From: Chloroflexia bacterium
Lineage (GTDB): Bacteria > Chloroflexota > Chloroflexia > Thermomicrobiales > UBA6265
NCBI GenBank assembly: GCA_013698285.1
Contig: JACCVE010000487.1
Span: 1 to 6,339, forward strand
Length of the DNA stretch: 6,339 nucleotides
Direction: 5' to 3'
The notes under the pieces are model-generated. The model searched no databases. It saw only the letters and a list, made by a program, of their open reading frames with translations, and had not been told where the DNA came from. This document shows positions 5,732-6,339 of this stretch, piece after piece; the stretch's first letter is position 1; every line of letters starts with the position of its first letter. The position numbers were made by a program, and so were the translations under genes.

Positions 5732-6339
5732 CTAGCCACAGCGTTGTTGTGAGATGTCCCTGAGGTGGTCTCCTCCTGGGCCACCCAGATAGGCGTCCGT
5801 TACCGACTCACCGTAAGGCAGGCCAGAATTGCCGCTGAAGGTTCTCGAATACGAACCATCGAGAGCAAAAGCCTGATCAACCAGCAAGGTTACTCCTCCT
5901 CCGTTGCTGTACTCCAAATTGATGGTGAACGGTTCGTAGACACCCGTCACCGTGACCAGAACACCGCACACTTTGTCACCATACTGGTCGATGACGAAAG
6001 GCGTCACGTCGTAGGTAAACATCGGGTCGTCAACGCCGTTGGGCGTGCTGTCACAGACGTTCCCGATGCCGTCCCCGTCGCTATCCTCCTGGCCGGGGTT
6101 GGCGACGCTGGCACAGTTGTCGGCATGGTTCTGGGTACCATCGCCGTCGGTGGCGCGATTGTCCACGGTGTCACAGGCATCCCCGATCCCGTCGAGGTCG
6201 AGGTCCTCCTGGCCGGGGTTGGAGAGGCTGGCACAGTTGTCGCTCAAATTGTCGACGCCGTCCCCGTCGTCGTCGCCGTTGGGTGTCGCGTCGCACACGT
6301 CACCGATGCCGTCCCCGTCGGTGTCGACTTGGCCGGGGT
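5732..6339 (-). CDS. Thrombospondin type 3 repeat protein, C-terminal part (5' end outside window)
   Basis: The frame is open from the right edge to a TAG at 5732, giving 201 visible residues; the N-terminus, and any signal peptide, lie beyond the window. A GTG at 6298 is not the start, because the repeat pattern continues upstream of it. The first half consists of calcium-binding thrombospondin type 3 repeats (DTDGDGIGD, DLDLDGIGDACD, TDGDG...HADNC, DSDGDGIGNVCD) with NCAS.xNPGQ joints recurring every 40 residues. In this family Asp carboxylates hold calcium and Cys pairs stabilise a rigid rod, usually on the cell surface or secreted. The last 94 residues (from MFTYDVTPFVIDQYG) are a beta-rich domain I do not recognise, with VTVTGVYEPFTINLEY and two Cys that could pair. 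GC over 5761-6060 is about 55% by hand count, well below the regulator gene, which hints at a different origin for this domain. Confidence 0.85.
   Translation of the reverse strand, partial: PGQVDTDGDGIGDVCDATPNGDDDGDGVDNLSDNCASLSNPGQEDLDLDGIGDACDTVDNRATDGDGTQNHADNCASVANPGQEDSDGDGIGNVCDSTPNGVDDPMFTYDVTPFVIDQYGDKVCGVLVTVTGVYEPFTINLEYSNGGGVTLLVDQAFALDGSYSRTFSGNSGLPYGESVTDAYLGGPGGDHLRDISQQRCG
6081..6339 (-). repeat. 120-base coding repeats (40-residue TSP3 units)
   Basis: The block TCCTCCTGGCCGGGGTTGG, then GCTGGCACAGTTGTC, recurs at exactly 120-base spacing (near 6085, 6205 and, partly, 6331). The units encode NCAS-x-x-NPGQ followed by aspartate-rich loops. The high DNA identity of the joints suggests recent duplication or gene conversion, and the number of units may vary between strains. 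Confidence 0.7.

Overview
The window is GC-rich bacterial DNA in which every supported gene lies on the minus strand. A STAND ATPase with a C-terminal LuxR helix-turn-helix, a ScyD/ScyE-type secreted propeller ending in a blue-copper domain, and a very high third-position GC together suggest a member of Chloroflexota, perhaps the Thermomicrobia. An actinobacterium cannot be excluded. This is an inference from gene style, not a marker-gene result.

Layout in the direction of transcription, from high to low coordinates. (1) The C-terminal 201 residues of a calcium-binding thrombospondin type 3 repeat protein run in from the right edge and stop at 5732. A strong hairpin at 5619-5659 follows as probable terminator. 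(2) A 549-base gap (5183-5731) holds that hairpin, a smaller inverted repeat, a decayed helix-turn-helix coding remnant on the plus strand, and a sigma-70-like promoter just upstream of the next gene. (3) A 785-residue LuxR-type regulator (NB-ARC ATPase, TPR-like region, DNA-binding domain) occupies 2825-5182. (4) An 88-residue protein of unknown function lies at 2340-2606, behind a strong Shine-Dalgarno sequence. (5) A 281-base spacer carries two strong hairpin-forming repeats. (6) A 482-residue exported propeller-cupredoxin protein occupies 610-2058. (7) Nearly 500 bases without a credible gene follow, and then, at the left edge, what looks like the signal peptide of another exported protein with its frame broken at a run of five G.

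The most notable non-coding observation is a compound motif present twice, at 190-257 and 2722-2787. Each copy has a 16-base palindrome (TAGGT-R-N4-Y-ACCTA) and, about 25 bases away, a 23-base block identical at 20 positions. Each copy lies upstream of a minus-strand start: the 88-residue gene and the possible exported gene at the left edge. One copy is less than 40 bases past the end of the LuxR-type gene. A simple, untested model is that the STAND regulator, or another dimeric factor, acts at these sites on its neighbours. No CRISPR array, rRNA, tRNA or intact insertion sequence is visible.
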